A stretch of DNA of 64,000 bases, from contig CAJUSW010000010.1 of the NCBI GenBank assembly GCA_910589485.1, positions 62,001-126,000 on the forward strand, in the 5' to 3' direction. Below the pieces are notes generated by a model that was given only the letters and a program-made list of their open reading frames with translations, ran no database searches and was not told the DNA's origin. Shown here piece after piece: positions 52,834-61,858 of the stretch. Every line of letters begins with the position of its first letter. Position 1 is the first letter of the stretch. The position numbers and the translations under genes are program-made. Origin of the DNA: an uncultured Duncaniella sp. GTDB taxonomy: Bacteria; Bacteroidota; Bacteroidia; Bacteroidales; Muribaculaceae.

Positions 52834-53885
52834 AGAAGTTAATCACTCTAATCGTATCGGCTATGGCAATAACATCATCTTTTGCCGAAGGCATTGTAAT
52901 AAAGAAGCAAGGACAATTCCCTGTTGGAGGCACAACCATACAGCGCGAAGGCACTTTCAATCCCGACACGTTTGTCGGCTGGGCTGAGCAAGACCAAGCC
53001 GGACAAAGTTATCGTTGCGATCATGCGTTTGCCCGCTACCAGATACCTGCCAATGCCAAAAATATGCCGTTGGTGTTCGTGCATGGTTATGGCGGTGACG
53101 GAGTTTGTTGGGAAACTACGCCTGATGACCGTCCCGGTTTCGCAACTCTCCTGCTTGCCGAAGGTTATCCTACATACGTTCTCGACCTCCCCGGTCGCGG
53201 ACACGCCTCCCGCACAAGCTCCACTGTTACAGTCGAGCCGGTAGCAGACGAAATGTTCTGGTTCGACATTTGGCGCATGGGTATCTGGCCCGAATGGAAT
53301 GAAGGGATACAGTTCCCGAAAGACTCTCTCAGCGTCAGCAACTTCTTCCGTCAGATGGTGCCGGATCTGAGCAATCATCAGCTTGATGTTCCGGCACTCG
53401 ATGCAATGGCAAAGAAAATCGGAAATCAGGTATTAGTGACGCACTCCGCAGGAGGTTTCCCCGGATGGATGGCAGCTATGCGCAATCCAGAAGTGAAGGG
53501 TGTCGTTGCCCTTGAACCCGGAGGTTATGTTTTCCCCGATAGTGAAATTCCTGCACCGCTACCCGGTCTGACCGGAGGCTTGAAAGGGGTAGGCGTGCCG
53601 ATGGAACAATTCATGGAGCTTACTAAAAAGCCGATTGTTATTTACTTCGGCGACTACATTCCTGAAAGCAACGCCACAACTCTTGGAGGAAGCAACTGGG
53701 AGGTGAGATTGAAGATGGGTCGTGAGTTTGTCGCGGCAATAAACCGTCACGGAGGCGATGCCACCCTTGTACTTCTTCCCGAAATAGGGATAAAAGGCAA
53801 CAGCCATTTCCTCATGCAGGAACTCAACAATGATGTGATAGCCAAACTCGTAGCCGAGTGGCTCGATATGAAATTTCAAAAATAA
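52830..53885 (+). CDS. Exported alpha/beta hydrolase
   Basis: 351 residues with a signal peptide (MKKLITLIVSAMAITSSFA). Elements: FVHGYGGDGVCWET (oxyanion loop), LDLPGRGHASR, nucleophile THSAGGFPGWM (Ser206), IVIYFGDYIPE (likely acid) and GNSHFLMQE (His). Resembles the AB-hydrolase group annotated as esterase-like. Third gene of the operon; 31 bases before the AraC gene. Confidence 0.87.
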   Translation: MKKLITLIVSAMAITSSFAEGIVIKKQGQFPVGGTTIQREGTFNPDTFVGWAEQDQAGQSYRCDHAFARYQIPANAKNMPLVFVHGYGGDGVCWETTPDDRPGFATLLLAEGYPTYVLDLPGRGHASRTSSTVTVEPVADEMFWFDIWRMGIWPEWNEGIQFPKDSLSVSNFFRQMVPDLSNHQLDVPALDAMAKKIGNQVLVTHSAGGFPGWMAAMRNPEVKGVVALEPGGYVFPDSEIPAPLPGLTGGLKGVGVPMEQFMELTKKPIVIYFGDYIPESNATTLGGSNWEVRLKMGREFVAAINRHGGDATLVLLPEIGIKGNSHFLMQELNNDVIAKLVAEWLDMKFQK

Positions 53886-53889
53886 TTCG

Positions 53890-53914
53890 TAACTTTGCCA
53901 TTATAATTGGCAAA
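53890..53914. promoter_or_regulatory. AraC gene promoter with overlapping palindrome
   Basis: A -7 box TAACTTTG (53890-53897) overlaps a perfect inverted repeat TTTGCCA (53894-53900), 7-base centre, TGGCAAA (53908-53914). This ends two bases before the ATG at 53917, so a protein bound there would block transcription: a likely autoregulatory operator. Confidence 0.55.
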
Positions 53915-53916
53915 TT

Positions 53917-54732
53917 ATGGCAGACGAGAAATTATTTGACAAAATCATAATTACCGACTCCCTGAGCGAGATAGCCTCCGAAAAAATGGAAGGCTACCTC
54001 GCTCATGCTCTTTGTCTTGACGGGAGCATGGAATTTGATTTCAACGGAAAGCATTTCATTTTCGGGCGACATGACCTGATGATAGTACGCAAAGGTGGTC
54101 TTGTTGACAATATGCGCATCTCTGATGATTTCAGGGTGATGGTCATATATATCAATTCCGGATTTGTTGAACATTGCACACCGCAGTCAAACTACGGCAT
54201 GAAAGGACAACTCGCACTGTTCATGAATCCCGTGATGAAGCTCAATGAAGCGCAATTCGCTCTCTGCCTTCAGGATTTTCAAGGTGTGAAATACCGCTAC
54301 GACACCACCGGATTTGTATTCTATGAGGAGAGTATACGGTGTGCCGTCCAACTTATGATTCTGGATTTCTTCGACTTTCATGCCTATAATTATGGAGAGG
54401 ATTCCATCACGCCTCAATATGCCACAGTGATGACCAAATTTTTCGCCCTGCTCGACAGCGGCGTTTATCGTGAACACCGCGAGGTGACATATTATGCTTC
54501 CGAACTCTGCATCACACCAAAATATCTCTCGGAGATATGCAAAAAGGTCAGCGGACATTCGGCCAACTTCTGGATCAACCGTTACACTTCGCTTGACATC
54601 TCCCGCCAGCTACGCGACAAGAGCCTGACATTCGTCCAGATTTCCGACATGTTCCACTTCTCATCCCCCGGCTATTTCAGCCGCTACGTTCAGAACAACC
54701 TCGGCATGAGCCCCTCCGACTACCGGGAATAA
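53917..54732 (+). CDS. AraC-family regulator of the redox island
   Basis: 271 residues: N-terminal cupin-like sensing domain (about 1-165; GSMEFDFNGKHFIFGRHDLM), C-terminal AraC DNA-binding domain (about 170-271; YYASELCITPKYLSEICKKV, ISDMFHFSSPGYFSRYVQNN, GMSPSDYRE). It lies at the end of the hydrolase operon but with its own promoter. It is the only AraC gene inside the island, so it is the leading candidate to bind the composite promoter motif shared by the flavodoxin, reductase and hydrolase units (inference). Confidence 0.9.
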   Translation: MADEKLFDKIIITDSLSEIASEKMEGYLAHALCLDGSMEFDFNGKHFIFGRHDLMIVRKGGLVDNMRISDDFRVMVIYINSGFVEHCTPQSNYGMKGQLALFMNPVMKLNEAQFALCLQDFQGVKYRYDTTGFVFYEESIRCAVQLMILDFFDFHAYNYGEDSITPQYATVMTKFFALLDSGVYREHREVTYYASELCITPKYLSEICKKVSGHSANFWINRYTSLDISRQLRDKSLTFVQISDMFHFSSPGYFSRYVQNNLGMSPSDYRE

Positions 54733-54757
54733 TTCGAGACGCGACAGCCTTTTCCGA

Positions 54758-55387
54758 TTAGGAGCAAAAGATTGAAATCAGTATAGGAACGCTTATTTCG
54801 AGTATTATTCCGTGGAACAAGGCGGCTGATACAAGTTGAGCGTCGGAAGATTTACCGTTACCTACAATCATGGGCAGACAGACATCCATTGAATTGATTC
54901 CGGCAACAGAGATAGCGGCCTCTCCTCTACCACGTTTGGACAGGTATTGGCAGGACAGCAGTGCTATCATTTCCCTGACCACGTTTGCCAACAAAGCTAT
55001 GGCCGCGACAGAAGCGGCTGCCTCGGCTCCCACTGAGGCTTCCTTGAATTGCGCTATCAGCACTGATGAAAGTGTGTAATATCCAAAGCCACTTCCGATT
55101 GCCATGACATCGGCCGATGGTTCATCGGTGAAAATCATTGTGGCAATGTAGGTAAATGTCAGTGTCCCGATTATTGTGCAAGCCGGCAGCAGCAAAAGGC
55201 GCGGATTGAAATTTTTCACAATGGATTTGAGATCGGGACGCATACCCAGCGATAAGCCTACTTGCATTATAAGGGCATACAGACAAAGTTGTGGCAAAGA
55301 ATACTCGCTTACGAAGTCTGGCATAAATCCACACCAACCGACAAATATGCCGGCAAATACCATAAGAGGGAACAGGAGATGGCTCAT
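54758..55387 (-). CDS. lysO: LysO lysine exporter, C-terminal subunit
   Basis: 209-residue membrane protein with about six to seven helices, matching the C-terminal two thirds of the lysine exporter LysO/YbjE (FVGWCGFMPDFVSEY, LMIQVGLSLG-like segment LIMQVGLSLGMRPDL, IGSGFGYYTLSSVLI, GINSMDVCLPMIVGNG). Its ATG overlaps the stop of the small N-terminal subunit gene (ATGA). Splitting of LysO into two genes is common in Bacteroidetes (family knowledge), so this is not necessarily a lesion. Confidence 0.88.
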   Translation of the reverse strand: MSHLLFPLMVFAGIFVGWCGFMPDFVSEYSLPQLCLYALIMQVGLSLGMRPDLKSIVKNFNPRLLLLPACTIIGTLTFTYIATMIFTDEPSADVMAIGSGFGYYTLSSVLIAQFKEASVGAEAAASVAAIALLANVVREMIALLSCQYLSKRGRGEAAISVAGINSMDVCLPMIVGNGKSSDAQLVSAALFHGIILEISVPILISIFCS

Positions 55388-55665
55388 TTCAAACCTCCTT
55401 TCCTATTTGTGAATTTGACACACGCGGTTGTTGCCGCTATACTTCCTGCCACGCCCAGTAAGGCGATAGCCCCGGCCTTAACCCCGTCTTTATGGATATT
55501 CGACAGGATTGATTCGTTTGAGCCGATGCTCAAGCCGAACATGAACAGCAGAATGAATATGGTGATTGGAGTGGTACGGGAAAGTGCTTTCCGTAAACCC
55601 GATTTGCGGCGAAGCGTATAGCCAATGCCCGCTGATGTTATCAGTAGTATAAGAACCTTGAACAT
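55384..55665 (-). CDS. LysO family, small N-terminal subunit
   Basis: 93-residue membrane protein with three hydrophobic segments (about 3-18, 33-49, 64-84; TTPITIFILLFMFGLSIGSN). Corresponds to the N-terminal third of LysO. Together with the next gene it gives 302 residues, the normal LysO length. Confidence 0.85.
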   Translation of the reverse strand: MFKVLILLITSAGIGYTLRRKSGLRKALSRTTPITIFILLFMFGLSIGSNESILSNIHKDGVKAGAIALLGVAGSIAATTACVKFTNRKGGLK

Positions 55666-56081
55666 AAGTTACATAACACGATTAGGTCTGAACCTTTTCA
55701 GTCCAAACAATTATAATATCAAAATAAAAACAATGTGGGAATGCCTGTCCGGACGCAATTTTTCTGATACAATCCTGTCAGGCGTGTGTATGTAACTTAA
55801 ATGAATCCGCTGAACCAATGCACATGAACCACCCTGCACAGGCGTTCTTCAGCCCGCACATTCTGACGATTTATGTATTTGGTCGCTATAAACATGATTC
55901 TAAACTTTATGCAAAGTTACTAATTTTTTCGAGACAGATAACTATCTGTGGCCTACTTTCTGAGTATTATACTGAATATTATCCACAAATACAAACTACT
56001 AATATCATAAATTGTTATTTCTTTATAATATGGGCTTTCATTGAATGTCCGTATCTTTGCAATCAGAAAAACAAATTATAT
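55666..56081. other. Intergenic region bounded by an inverted repeat
   Basis: No gene is seen. AAGTTACATAACAC (55666-55679) and GTGTATGTAACTT (55786-55798) are inverted and flank about 106 bases of AT-rich sequence upstream of the LysO genes. A -7 box TATCTTTG lies at 56052-56059, facing the arginase-like pseudogene. The rest is plain AT-rich sequence. Confidence 0.4.
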
Positions 56082-56967
56082 ATGAAAACAATACGACTGA
56101 TATACCCACAATGGTAGGGTGGAAACATTGCCCGGTGGATTCCCAATATCCCGGCTGAAGATGCTTTGCGTGGATATTATCTTGGCGCGATGCTGTTGAA
56201 TTTCCTTGCTCCGGAAACAAGCGGTCAAACTTTCACAGTGCCCGTTTCCACGGAAATTTCAGAGCGGATCGAGAAAAACGGTGTGCTTGACCATGATATA
56301 ATTGCTGAGCAGACAAAGGCTGCGCTTGACACACTGCGCATAGCAAATCCAGACAAGGTTGTGACGCTCGGTGGAGAATGCTCGGTAAGCGCACCCGTGT
56401 TCTCGTATCTTGCAGACAAATATAACAAATATAAAGGTGATGTGGCGATAATATGGATTGACGCCCATCCCGACATAATATTGCCCGGCGATGACTACAA
56501 CGGTTATCATGCGATGGCACTCACTGCCTGCATGGGCATGGGGGACAAGGATATAGTAGGGCAACTTCCCGCAAGTGTTCCGACGGAAGCCGTATGCCTC
56601 GCAGGTTTAAGAGAGTGTGAATATCCATATATCGAAAAACGCGTGGAGGAACTCGGATTAACACATTATTCGCCACAACAACTTGCCCGAGCCTATCAAC
56701 CCATGATTGACTGGCTCGGGCAAATCAAAAGTGATGATACATTTCGACTTGGACGTAATGGATCCTACCGATATACTCGCCGCTGTCGCCGACGGCCCGG
56801 CCGGAGGATTAACATTGAATGAGGTGGTACGCTTAATAAATGATATTGTATCATCTAAGGAAGTCGTAGCCTTGACTGTTTCGGAGCATATGCCACGCCT
56901 TGCAATCAGATTGAAGACAATGCTGTCCCAGCTACCTCTGATGCATTCAACACCCTCTAAGTGTTAA
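56082..56967 (+). pseudogene. Arginase/agmatinase-family pseudogene
   Basis: Broken ureohydrolase-fold gene. It starts with MKTIRLIYPQW, then an in-frame TAG at 56115-56117, then continues in the same frame (GGNIARWIPNIPAEDALRGY). Metal-binding motifs remain: LGGECSVSAPV, WIDAHPDI. Near 56725-56740 the frame shifts; the next frame gives MIHFDLDVMDP (metal Asp set DxDxxDP) and ends at 56967. Two separate lesions make an active enzyme unlikely. Intact relatives hydrolyse guanidino compounds such as arginine, agmatine or formiminoglutamate. Confidence 0.85.
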
Positions 56968-57083
56968 GTCGTATGAAATTGAATGATGTGTCAATGTCGG
57001 AGTTGTGGGATTATGGATTTTTTCACGACTATCGGGTATTTATCTGAGATGGGATCCGGTTTTGAAATATGAAATAGATTTCG

Positions 57084-57091
57084 TAACTTTG
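57084..57091 (+). promoter_or_regulatory. Promoter -7 box of the MATE gene
   Basis: TAACTTTG, 114 bases before the ATG at 57206. No other structure was seen in the leader. Confidence 0.5.
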
Positions 57092-57205
57092 GAGCCGACT
57101 AAAGACCATAGAGTTTTGTAATCCTCATCGGAGGGCAAAAGGAATAATGCCGGATAAGATGACTGGGTAAAACCATTCTTCTTATCTGTTTTTTTATGAC
57201 ATGTT

Positions 57206-58588
57206 ATGAAAAAAGAAAGACATCTTGACCGCGACAGTCTCGATTTCGGAAATGAAAGAATACCTAAGTTGTTCAGGCAACTGTTCTTTCCGACTCTGAT
57301 CGGAATGGTTTTCAATGCACTCTTGACCATTATCGACGGCGTGTTCGTCGGGCAGGGAGTGGGAGCCAACGGCATCGCTGCTGTCAACATCGTGGCACCT
57401 CTTTTTATGGTGGTGACCGGGATCGGACTGATGTTCGGCATCGGTTCGTCGGTGATAGCAAGTATTCATCTCGCCAGTGGCAAGATAAAGGCTGCCAATA
57501 TCATCAGCACCCAGGCATTCCTTGTTGGTATTGCCATAGTTGTGATTATCTCTATCCCCTGCATTGTTGTGCCTGAAAGGGTAGTGAGAATGCTTGGCAG
57601 TAGTGATGTATTGTTGCCAGACACCATAAGTTATCTACTATGGTTGCTTCCCGGTATGGCATTCCTGCTTATGGAGTGTGTGGGAATGATGTTGGTGCGC
57701 CTTGATGGCTCCCCGCGCTATGCCATGTGGTGTAACATCGTGGCTGCCACTTTCAACATAGCATTAGACTATATTCTTGTCTTTCCCTTGCAGATGGGAG
57801 TGGCAGGAGCTGCGATTGCCACGTCGGTAAGCTGTGGGCTTGGCGGAATTATGGCGCTTGTTTATTTCTTGTTCTATTCCAAAACCTTGAAATTCTATCG
57901 GTTGAAGATGTCTCTGACAAGCCTGCTGCTCACGCTGAGAAACGCCTGGTATATGGCAAAGATCGGCTTTGCCACGTTCCTTACCGAGATAGCCATGTCG
58001 GTGATGATGCTTACGGGCAACTATGTGTTTATCGGTGCGTTGGGCGAGAATGGCGTGGCGGCTTTTAGTATAGCCTGCTACCTATTCCCGGTAATCTTCT
58101 CCATGAGTAATGCAGTGGCCCAGTCGGCTCAACCGATAATCAGCTACAATTACGGAGCCGGCAATATGAGTCGTGTATCTAAATCGCTCAATACTTCGCT
58201 TATAGCCGCCGCGATTTGTGGCATTACAGTCACCGCCATTGTCGCCTTTGGAGCGAAACCCATTATCATGATGTTTCTTTCGCCGGATTCCGGAGCGTTC
58301 GGCATTGCTTGCGAGGGCCTTCCGAAGTTTGCGCTGTGCGGCTTGTCCTTTGCCCTGAACATAGCAATGATAGGGTTCTACCAAAGCCTTGAGCAATCCA
58401 CGAGAGCAACAGTTTTCACCCTCCTTCGTGGTATCATTTTCATAGTGCCGTTGTTCCTGACGCTCCCTCATTTGATAGGCACCGCGGGCATGTGGCTCGC
58501 CATTCCGGCATCGGAGTTGCTCACGCTGATTGTCATCGCCATCGACTTTGCCGCCAATCGCCACAAACACAAAGCCGTAGAGACATAA
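57206..58588 (+). CDS. MATE-family efflux transporter
   Basis: Inner-membrane cation-coupled drug exporter of 460 residues with 12 predicted helices in two halves. Motifs include LFRQLFFPTLIGMVFNALLT, DGVFVGQGVGANGIAAVNIV, PRYAMWCNIVAATFNIALDY and AQSAQPIISYNYGAGN, typical of the DinF/NorM-like branch. It stands before an NADPH-dependent FMN reductase gene on the same strand (46 bases). Confidence 0.93.
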   Translation: MKKERHLDRDSLDFGNERIPKLFRQLFFPTLIGMVFNALLTIIDGVFVGQGVGANGIAAVNIVAPLFMVVTGIGLMFGIGSSVIASIHLASGKIKAANIISTQAFLVGIAIVVIISIPCIVVPERVVRMLGSSDVLLPDTISYLLWLLPGMAFLLMECVGMMLVRLDGSPRYAMWCNIVAATFNIALDYILVFPLQMGVAGAAIATSVSCGLGGIMALVYFLFYSKTLKFYRLKMSLTSLLLTLRNAWYMAKIGFATFLTEIAMSVMMLTGNYVFIGALGENGVAAFSIACYLFPVIFSMSNAVAQSAQPIISYNYGAGNMSRVSKSLNTSLIAAAICGITVTAIVAFGAKPIIMMFLSPDSGAFGIACEGLPKFALCGLSFALNIAMIGFYQSLEQSTRATVFTLLRGIIFIVPLFLTLPHLIGTAGMWLAIPASELLTLIVIAIDFAANRHKHKAVET

Positions 58589-58634
58589 ACCTTAGTCCAC
58601 ATCAATCTGTTATCATAAATAAACCGAAATAAAT

Positions 58635-59300
58635 ATGAAGATAATCGCTATCAATGGAAGTCCCCGTAAGGGGTGGAACTCCGATAAGCTGCTCCTCAGT
58701 TGGGTGGATGGTGTCAAATCAACGTGTAACGATGCTGATATTGAAGTCGTGAATCTCTACGACCTCACTTTCACAGGGTGCAGAAGTTGCTTTGCCTGTA
58801 AATTGAAAGATGGTAAGTTCTTTGGCACATGTCCTATCAATGACGGAATCCACGACATTCTTGCAGGCATCAGACATGCAGACGCAGTGGCAATCGCTGC
58901 TCCTATCTATTTCGGTGACATAAACGCATATACAAAGTGCCTGCTGGAGAGAATGATTTTTTCAGTCATGACCTACGGCAACCCACCACGCAATATGGTG
59001 GAAAATCCTGTGGAGTTCACAATGCTCTACACTATGAACGCCCCTGAGGATTTTGTAGTGGCACACAATTATCTGTCGCGCTGCGATGAAATGGAAACCA
59101 CAATCGGTTGGGCCTACAAATGTAAGGTTGAAAGAGTGACGGCATATAACACTTATCAATTCACCGACTATTCAAAGTATGAATCAGAATACTTTGATGA
59201 AGCGGACAAACGCCATTACCGTGACACGCATTTCAGCCTTGACTTAAAGGCTGCATTTGATGCAGGAGCAAAATGTGCGGAGAAACTTCTTAAAAAGTGA
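58635..59300 (+). CDS. NADPH-dependent FMN reductase / flavodoxin-like protein
   Basis: 221-residue cytoplasmic flavoprotein with the start INGSPRKGWNSDKLL (FMN phosphate loop) and GCRSCFACKLKDGKFFGTC near 48-68, a cysteine-rich segment like the iron-sulfur flavoprotein/NQO-like family. AAPIYFGDINAYTKCLLERM and TYGNPPRNM are typical. No signal peptide, unlike the other flavodoxins in the island. It may use NAD(P)H to reduce quinones or other acceptors. Its stop lies next to the MBL-fold gene, in the same operon. Confidence 0.85.
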   Translation: MKIIAINGSPRKGWNSDKLLLSWVDGVKSTCNDADIEVVNLYDLTFTGCRSCFACKLKDGKFFGTCPINDGIHDILAGIRHADAVAIAAPIYFGDINAYTKCLLERMIFSVMTYGNPPRNMVENPVEFTMLYTMNAPEDFVVAHNYLSRCDEMETTIGWAYKCKVERVTAYNTYQFTDYSKYESEYFDEADKRHYRDTHFSLDLKAAFDAGAKCAEKLLKK

Positions 59301-59305
59301 TAGGT

Positions 59306-60148
59306 ATGAGTCGGATAAAAATACACATGATGCACTGCGGACGTGTTCGCGTCTCGCCGTCACTCCCTTTCGGAGATGGAAACATCATCAAGGCTTCAGG
59401 ATTGTTTCTCCCGAAGAAAGACAAAATCTGGCTTCCCGTAACATGCGTGTATATCGAACATCCAAAAGCTAAAATACTTGTTGACACCGGTTGGAACCGC
59501 CTGATGTCGCCAGCCGGCATTCTCGACAACAAAGCTCAGGCTACGCAGTTGGGCAGAATGCTCGTGCGTGTCAGTGAGGGATATGTCGAGAAAGGGATGA
59601 CCGCGTCCGAGCAACTTGCACGGATGGGCGTCAAGCCCGAAGATTTGGATTTTGTTGTCCTCTCGCATCTTGATTGCGACCATGTCGGCGGACTGCGAGA
59701 ACTGGTCGGAGCCAAGCATATCATGACCTCGGAAGATGAGATTGCAAGTGCATCATCATGGTTGGAGTCGCACACGCGCTACACCCCTTCGCTTTGGAAA
59801 GATACCGGAATCACTGCATTCCAATACACAAAGAGCGGACCTGGCCCGGTAGGCGAATCATACGACTTGCTTGGTGACGGCACAGTGCAGCTTGTGCATA
59901 TCCCGGGCCACAGCAAGGGCCTTTTTGCAACACTTGTGAGCAACAACGGCAAGCAAGCAATGTATTTCTCCGACGGAGGTTATGCCACACGCTCGTGGAA
60001 AGAGTTGATTCTGCCCGGAATATGCGAGGATAAGAAGTCTGCACTGAAATCGCTCGAATGGATAAAATCAGTCAGTGAAAGTCCAAGCTGCATCGACTCC
60101 TTTGCCTGCCACGACCCTGAAATCGCCCCACACATCACAACTCTCTAA
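59306..60148 (+). CDS. MBL-fold metallo-hydrolase, lactonase-like
   Basis: 280-residue metallo-beta-lactamase-fold hydrolase. Metal motif SHLDCDHVGG (His121, Asp123, Asp125, His126), then VHIPGHSKGLFA (His) and YFSDGGYA (Asp), close to N-acyl-homoserine-lactonase-type enzymes. The ATG at 59306 is used; a GTG at 59297 overlaps the previous stop and would add three residues. Cytoplasmic. Operon with the FMN reductase. A gene remnant and a terminator follow. Confidence 0.85.
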   Translation: MSRIKIHMMHCGRVRVSPSLPFGDGNIIKASGLFLPKKDKIWLPVTCVYIEHPKAKILVDTGWNRLMSPAGILDNKAQATQLGRMLVRVSEGYVEKGMTASEQLARMGVKPEDLDFVVLSHLDCDHVGGLRELVGAKHIMTSEDEIASASSWLESHTRYTPSLWKDTGITAFQYTKSGPGPVGESYDLLGDGTVQLVHIPGHSKGLFATLVSNNGKQAMYFSDGGYATRSWKELILPGICEDKKSALKSLEWIKSVSESPSCIDSFACHDPEIAPHITTL

Positions 60149-60201
60149 CGCCCTATATGTTAAACCATGTCTCAAAAGGCGGCCATTTTTTAGGATTATT
60201 T

Positions 60202-60312
60202 ATGAAAATTGCTGTATTCGGAGCCAACGGTGGCATAGATAAATGGGTCGTGAAATATGCCCTTGAACGAGGGTGTGTCAAAAATTCATGGCACACCCTC
60301 CTTTCTCCATGA
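60202..60312 (+). pseudogene. Truncated NAD(P)-binding protein remnant
   Basis: A 36-codon frame starting MKIAVFGANGGIDKWVVKY followed by ALERG has the start of an NAD(P)H-binding NmrA-like protein (usual GANGGxGxxVV; here ID replaces TG) and then runs into a terminator hairpin and a stop at 60310. It is the 5' stump of a deleted gene; the remainder is not present nearby. Confidence 0.6.
60269..60300. terminator. Hairpin terminator
   Basis: GAGGGTGTGTCA (60269-60280) pairs with TGGCACACCCTC (60289-60300), with one wobble, followed by CTTTCT. It lies between the plus-strand MBL unit and the convergent M28 peptidase gene. Confidence 0.75.
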
Positions 60313-60333
60313 AAAAAATTGATTAATTTAGCT

Positions 60334-61856
60334 CTATTTATCAGAAGTCTTAGGATAACCCGGTTTCACAGGAATACGTCCGTCGTCCATTGCTGCACTG
60401 TATGCCAGCCATGCTACGATTGCCGCATTAACTTTCAAATCATCCAATGACAAGCGTTCGTATGTATCCATTGTTGTGTGGTAAGCCCTGAAATAATCCA
60501 GCGGGTCTTGAATGAATTGAAATGCCGGAAGTCCAAGGCGAGTAAAGCTCACATGGTCTGTACTGCCGACAGACATTGGCGAAAAGGTGTCAAAACCTAA
60601 TGAAACCAAGGGCTGTTTCCATGCTTCAAAATATGGATATGCCATATCGTTTTCTTCCATATATACGCCTTTGAATCGACCCGAACCAAAATCCATATTC
60701 AGGTACAGTGCGAAATCATCGTATTCCGGTAACTTTTTCTTTTGCTCCTTATCATAGAGCTTATGGTCGGCATAACCTCTTGAACCATACAGACCTTGTT
60801 CCTCTCCACCCCACAGAGCAAGTCGGATAGTACGACGAGGTTTTATATCAAGGGCTTTAAGGATGCGCATTGCCTCTATCATTGTGATGCAGCCCGAGCC
60901 GTTGTCAGCGCCACCAGTTCCGCCGTGCCAAGAATCAAGATGTGCGCCGATAAGCACGACTTCATTTTTGAGTTTTGGGTCTGTGCCCGGTATCTCGGCA
61001 ATGATATTGTTGATTTTCTGATTGTCAGTAAAAGTGTTTCTTACATCAAGTTCCATTTTTACCTCATCACCGCCTTTAAGGAGGCGAACCATTCTGCCGT
61101 GGTCTTCGGTGGGCAAAACAATCTCCGGAACAGGCTCAGGATCGCCTACTTTATAATTAACACCTCGTGAACCCGGGATATTGAAAGTCCCGTCGCCTAC
61201 AATTACAGCCAACGGACGTTCTTCTTTGATAAGCGAGTCTATTGCCTGTTGCAATCCCTTGTTTGAATCGGACGACCATCGTCCCCACGGATTTGAGGGG
61301 CGATTATCCTTTGTCATTTCGGAGAGTTCCTCATCGGTATATCTTTTTGCCATAGGACGGAACGAGAGTTCATATTCCCTTGCGATTGGCATAATGACAA
61401 TCTTCCCGTGGAGTTTTCCGCGATAGTTTGATAGTGATGCTGTATCTGTTGTTTCCAATAGGATGCAATCGCCTGTAACCAACCCATCGGTACTGCCTGA
61501 CCATGCTTTGGGATTTGCAGCGAAACTGCAGTAGTATGGAGCAGTCATTGCCACATAGTTTTTTCGTTGTCCCAACCGCCTTTTGTAAATTCGGAGGCAA
61601 ACTCAGTGTGGACATTATCGAATCCAAAACCCTTCAATGTGTCCGTCACAAGTTGTTCGGCACGCATTTTTTGTTTTGATGCCGCAAGGCGCGAACCGAG
61701 TCTGTCAGTGATGAAATGTGAGATGCCTTCAACCTGAGAATGATTAAAGGCTTGGTCTTTTACCCTATACGCCATTTGTTCTGATTGGCGTGTCTGGGCT
61801 TGAACTCCTGTCGCAAGTAAAATTGCTGCAACAAAAGTCACGATACATCTTGCCAT
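60334..61856 (-). pseudogene. M28-family zinc peptidase, frameshifted
   Basis: Exported metallopeptidase of about 507 residues if repaired. The N-terminal frame (61856 to about 61563) has a signal peptide (MARCIVTFVAAILLATGVQA) and the start of the PA-like region. The C-terminal frame (about 61560 to 60334) has the zinc motifs of M28: GAHLDSWHGG, ADNGSGC, WGGEEQGLYGSRG, LNMDFGSGRF and GSTDHVSF. The two join as ...GWDNEK-NYVAMTAPYY... if one A is added to the six-A run at 61559-61564. All zinc ligands are intact, so this is a recent slip, phase variation, or a sequence error. Confidence 0.9.
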
Positions 61857-61858
61857 TG

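Noticed and set aside
55384..55387. LysO split read as a frameshift
   Set aside because: The two genes overlap by ATGA in the usual way and two-gene LysO is common in this phylum.
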